A stretch of DNA of 17,611 nucleotides from Lachnospiraceae bacterium (GTDB lineage: Bacteria > Bacillota > Clostridia > Lachnospirales > Lachnospiraceae): positions 1-17,611 of the forward strand of contig JAEEKC010000112.1 of NCBI GenBank assembly GCA_016282215.1, given 5' to 3'. The first letter of the stretch is position 1, and each line of letters opens with the position of its first letter. Both the position numbers and the translations under genes were made by a program. Shown piece by piece: positions 15,615 through 17,611 of the stretch. Under the pieces are notes generated by a model that worked only from the letters and a program-made list of their open reading frames with translations, was not told where the DNA came from and made no database searches.

Positions 15615-15623
15615 AATATACCA
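15615..15623 (-). promoter_or_regulatory. Candidate extended -10 promoter for the tsaE-led operon
   Basis: On the minus strand TGGTATATT fits the extended -10 pattern TGnTATAAT with one mismatch. Its end is only 10 nt from the tsaE ATG, so initiation would leave a leader of about 2-4 nt. A second weak -10 (TATACT, 15638-15643) lies further up and could give a longer leader. Neither has a good -35. Confidence 0.4.
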
Positions 15624-15728
15624 CAATTCCCCCGCAAAGTATATATCACTTTTCACCGCGTCTGTAGTTTTTGGAACATTTTCACAACTTTTTCTTTAAT
15701 ATATGCAGTTTTTCTCTCCCTCGCTGTC

Positions 15729-15757
15729 TTGCACGCGATGAACCGTTATGATATAGT
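15729..15757 (+). promoter_or_regulatory. Sigma-A-type promoter for the LTA-synthase-family gene
   Basis: TTGCAC (15729-15734) and TATAGT (15752-15757) are separated by exactly 17 nt. Both are close to consensus (4 of 6 and 5 of 6). The start point would be near 15764, leaving a leader of about 118 nt before the ATG at 15882. Confidence 0.6.
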
Positions 15758-15777
15758 TAGTACGGTCTATATCTTGT

Positions 15778-15830
15778 GGTGATTTTTTCTTTTTTCATCA
15801 CCTGCCACACGATATTGGTCAGTTGGCAGG
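15778..15830 (+). promoter_or_regulatory. Two adjoining hairpins in the 5' leader of the LTA-synthase-family gene
   Basis: GGTGAT (15778-15783) pairs with ATCACC (15797-15802) around a 13-nt U-rich loop, and CCTGCCA (15801-15807) pairs perfectly with TGGCAGG (15824-15830). The stems share two bases (15801-15802), so they compete slightly or stack end to end. No U-run follows the second stem, so it is not a normal terminator. Confidence 0.45.
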
Positions 15831-15881
15831 CCGCCACGGAAATACACAAGGCGAAAATTACTAATTAAATCAGGAGAACCC

Positions 15882-17611
15882 ATGAAAAATACCGATACCG
15901 AAGCAACAGCCGGGCAGACCGAAGCAACAACAAATACCGGCGCACAGGATCCCTCAGTCAGCAAAGCCGCAGCAGATAAGAAAACCCTGCGCAGCCGCAG
16001 GAATATCGTACTGGCTGCAAAGATCCTCTGGACGCTGGCCTTTGCCGTTTTGATGTTTGCCCTCATCCGGCGCGGCTACTTCGTCAAAAAAAGCGGAGCC
16101 ATCAAGCCGAAAAGAGTTCTTTACGGAGTCATCCTGGCTGCAGGCGGCGCCGTCCTTCTCTTTATCCGGCTCCGTTTTTCGGAAAAGATCGAAAAGATCC
16201 TGAGCCTGATCATCACGTTTCTTTCTCCGGTCTTCACCTATCTGATCCTGGAGATCCACTTAAAATCCAACTTTAAGACCTGGGCACCGAAGGTGACTGC
16301 AGGCAATCTCATACTGCTTTATGCGCTTTTGTGCATCGGACTGTTTTTGACCAACTATTATCTGCCCACTGTCCTGCTGCCGGCAGCCTGGTGGACGTTC
16401 TTTGCGGTAACAAATCTCCATATCATGGAATCACGCGGCGCCATGGCCGTGGTATCGGATCTAACCCTTCTTCGCTCGGCTCTGCAGGTAGCGGGCGAAT
16501 TTAAATTTGTCCCGTCAAACCATACGATCCTCATGGTAATCGTAACCCTGGATTATGTACTCTTTTTATGCAAATTCAAAAACATCAGATACTTTGAAAA
16601 ACTCAGCCATCGCGGCATCTTTGCGCTTGCGACCATTCTCTTTTCCGTCTTTGCCTGCGATCAGGTCATGAACCACGACTATGTGGATATGCGAAAAACC
16701 CAGTATCTGCCGCAGCGTGCATACAAACAATTTGGCGCAGCCCTGACTTTTATCAGTTCCACCAAGATCCTGTTCCCGGATAAGCCGGAAGGTTATTCCC
16801 CCCAGGTCGCTTCTGAGCTTGCGGAAAAATACCCCACGGACAGTGTGGACGGGTTTGATGTCACCAAGGCCCCCAGCATCATCGTGATCATGGACGAAGC
16901 CTTCAGCGATTTCACGGACACCTACGGCATGCAGACCAGTGAGCCCATCATTCCTTATTTCCGCTCACTGAATGAAAATGCCATAAACGGGCATATGTAT
17001 GTATCCATCCACGGCGGACAGACGGCGAATACGGAATATGAATTTCTGACAGGAAACTCCAAGGCTTTCATCCCTTCCGGCATTTCACCCTTCCAGTCCT
17101 ACATGAAGACCTATGGCAGCCATATGTCCCTGATGCGGAATCTACGTATGCTGGGATACGAAGACCTGATCGCATATCATAGCTACAATACCGTAGGCTA
17201 TAACCGTGTTCAGGCCTACCAGAATCTGGGCTTCAGTCATTTTTATTCGGAAGATTCCACAGAAAATCCCACCTATATGCGGGATTATATCGATGACGAA
17301 TCAGATTTCAACAAAGTCATCGAGCTATACGAAAACAGCCGGAAGCAGACCGGAAAACCGTGCTTTATCTTTAATGTCACCATGCAGAATCATTCCCCCT
17401 ATGATTCCTACTATGACAACATGGCATGCCCCATCAGCATTTTGGACGAAAAATACAATACCACGGAATATGTGGTTTACAACAATCTGATGAAATATAC
17501 GGATACGGCCTATGAGCATATGATCGAATATTTCAAGGAGAAGGAAGATCCCGTGATCGTTGTGATGTTTGGAGATCACCAGCCTGCCATGGTACCGGAC
17601 GATCTGAAAGA
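15882..17611 (+). CDS. LTA synthase family membrane sulfatase (phosphoglycerol transferase type), 3' end missing
   Basis: A frame of 576 codons is open from the ATG at 15882 to the window edge, with AGGAG 6 nt upstream. Family members transfer glycerol-phosphate from phosphatidylglycerol onto a glycolipid or periplasmic glycan at the outer membrane face. A Thr/Ala-rich cytoplasmic head of about 40 residues is followed by about six or seven membrane helices (near 42-62, 78-96, 103-124, 141-160, 163-181, 214-231, 245-261) and then the extracellular sulfatase domain. Active-site signs are IIVIMDEAF with metal-binding Glu339, the nucleophile Thr381 in GGQTANTEYEFLTG, QNHSPY and FGDHQP (Asp565, His566). 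About 80-100 residues are probably missing. S. aureus LtaS has five helices, so the extra ones set this protein apart. Whether it makes true lipoteichoic acid is unknown. Confidence 0.92.
   Translation, partial: MKNTDTEATAGQTEATTNTGAQDPSVSKAAADKKTLRSRRNIVLAAKILWTLAFAVLMFALIRRGYFVKKSGAIKPKRVLYGVILAAGGAVLLFIRLRFSEKIEKILSLIITFLSPVFTYLILEIHLKSNFKTWAPKVTAGNLILLYALLCIGLFLTNYYLPTVLLPAAWWTFFAVTNLHIMESRGAMAVVSDLTLLRSALQVAGEFKFVPSNHTILMVIVTLDYVLFLCKFKNIRYFEKLSHRGIFALATILFSVFACDQVMNHDYVDMRKTQYLPQRAYKQFGAALTFISSTKILFPDKPEGYSPQVASELAEKYPTDSVDGFDVTKAPSIIVIMDEAFSDFTDTYGMQTSEPIIPYFRSLNENAINGHMYVSIHGGQTANTEYEFLTGNSKAFIPSGISPFQSYMKTYGSHMSLMRNLRMLGYEDLIAYHSYNTVGYNRVQAYQNLGFSHFYSEDSTENPTYMRDYIDDESDFNKVIELYENSRKQTGKPCFIFNVTMQNHSPYDSYYDNMACPISILDEKYNTTEYVVYNNLMKYTDTAYEHMIEYFKEKEDPVIVVMFGDHQPAMVPDDLK

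Larger units (their letters stand above)
15605..15881. other. 277-bp divergent intergenic region
   Basis: This is the only divergent junction in the window. The left part holds leftward promoter candidates for tsaE, and the middle (15661-15725) is T-rich with no gene visible. The right part holds a rightward promoter and a roughly 118-nt leader with two adjacent hairpins. I see no tRNA, small ORF with a ribosome binding site, or recognisable riboswitch in it. Confidence 0.7.

Noticed and set aside
15767..16259. Minus-strand open frames opposite the start of the LTA-synthase-family gene
   Set aside because: The plus-strand frame has a promoter, a ribosome binding site and family motifs; the minus-strand ones have none.
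1..17611. Mobile elements, CRISPR, rRNA or tRNA genes, phage genes, known riboswitches
   Set aside because: No transposase, integrase, repeat-spacer pattern, cloverleaf or recognisable riboswitch core was seen on either strand.

Overview
The window reads as chromosomal DNA of a Gram-positive anaerobe of the Clostridia, most likely a Lachnospiraceae-type gut bacterium. The clues are a housekeeping gene order with the t6A genes together (tsaE-tsaB-rimI, then tsaD), a lysine-rich secreted fibronectin type III protein, a small one-helix membrane protein resembling a Lachnospiraceae-restricted family, a cytoplasmic GH3 beta-glucosidase, an LTA-synthase-type sulfatase, AGGAGG-type ribosome binding sites and roughly balanced base composition. 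This assignment is inference from gene content; no rRNA or other marker is present.

Layout. Thirteen complete genes and one partial gene lie on the minus strand, transcribed from about 15600 toward position 1. In order of transcription they are tsaE, tsaB, rimI, rnz (ribonuclease Z), a small membrane protein, tsaD, ispD, a GH3 beta-glucosidase, a secreted FN3 protein, ftsH, uvrC, an ABC-2 polysaccharide permease (wzm-like), its ATPase (wzt-like), and the first 64 codons of an unrecognised gene cut by the window edge. The gaps are 7-129 bp, two junctions overlap (tsaB/rimI and wzt/partial gene), and I see no convincing intrinsic terminator in the run, so much of it may be co-transcribed. On the plus strand, divergent from tsaE across a 277-bp intergenic region, an LTA-synthase-family membrane sulfatase starts at 15882 and runs off the right edge.

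How the genes work together. TsaE, TsaB and TsaD form the bacterial complex that makes N6-threonylcarbamoyladenosine on tRNA position 37. RNase Z trims tRNA 3' ends, so this part is mostly tRNA maturation, with the small membrane protein embedded in it. FtsH (membrane protease) and UvrC (excision repair) form a quality-control pair. The wzm/wzt pair exports a lipid-linked polysaccharide and, with the LTA-synthase-type enzyme at the other end, puts cell-envelope polymer genes on both flanks.

No mobile element, CRISPR array, rRNA, tRNA or phage gene is visible, and no gap exceeds 300 bp. The window looks mainly like ordinary core genome. The points most worth a second look are the extended FtsH (Gly/Asn-rich head, about 200-residue acidic tail with a 13-residue tandem repeat), an insertion inside the putative Fe-S cysteine cluster of UvrC, the structured leader of the LTA-synthase gene, the very short leader implied at tsaE, and the unknown membrane protein among the tRNA modification genes. 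I found no evidence of a wholly new system.
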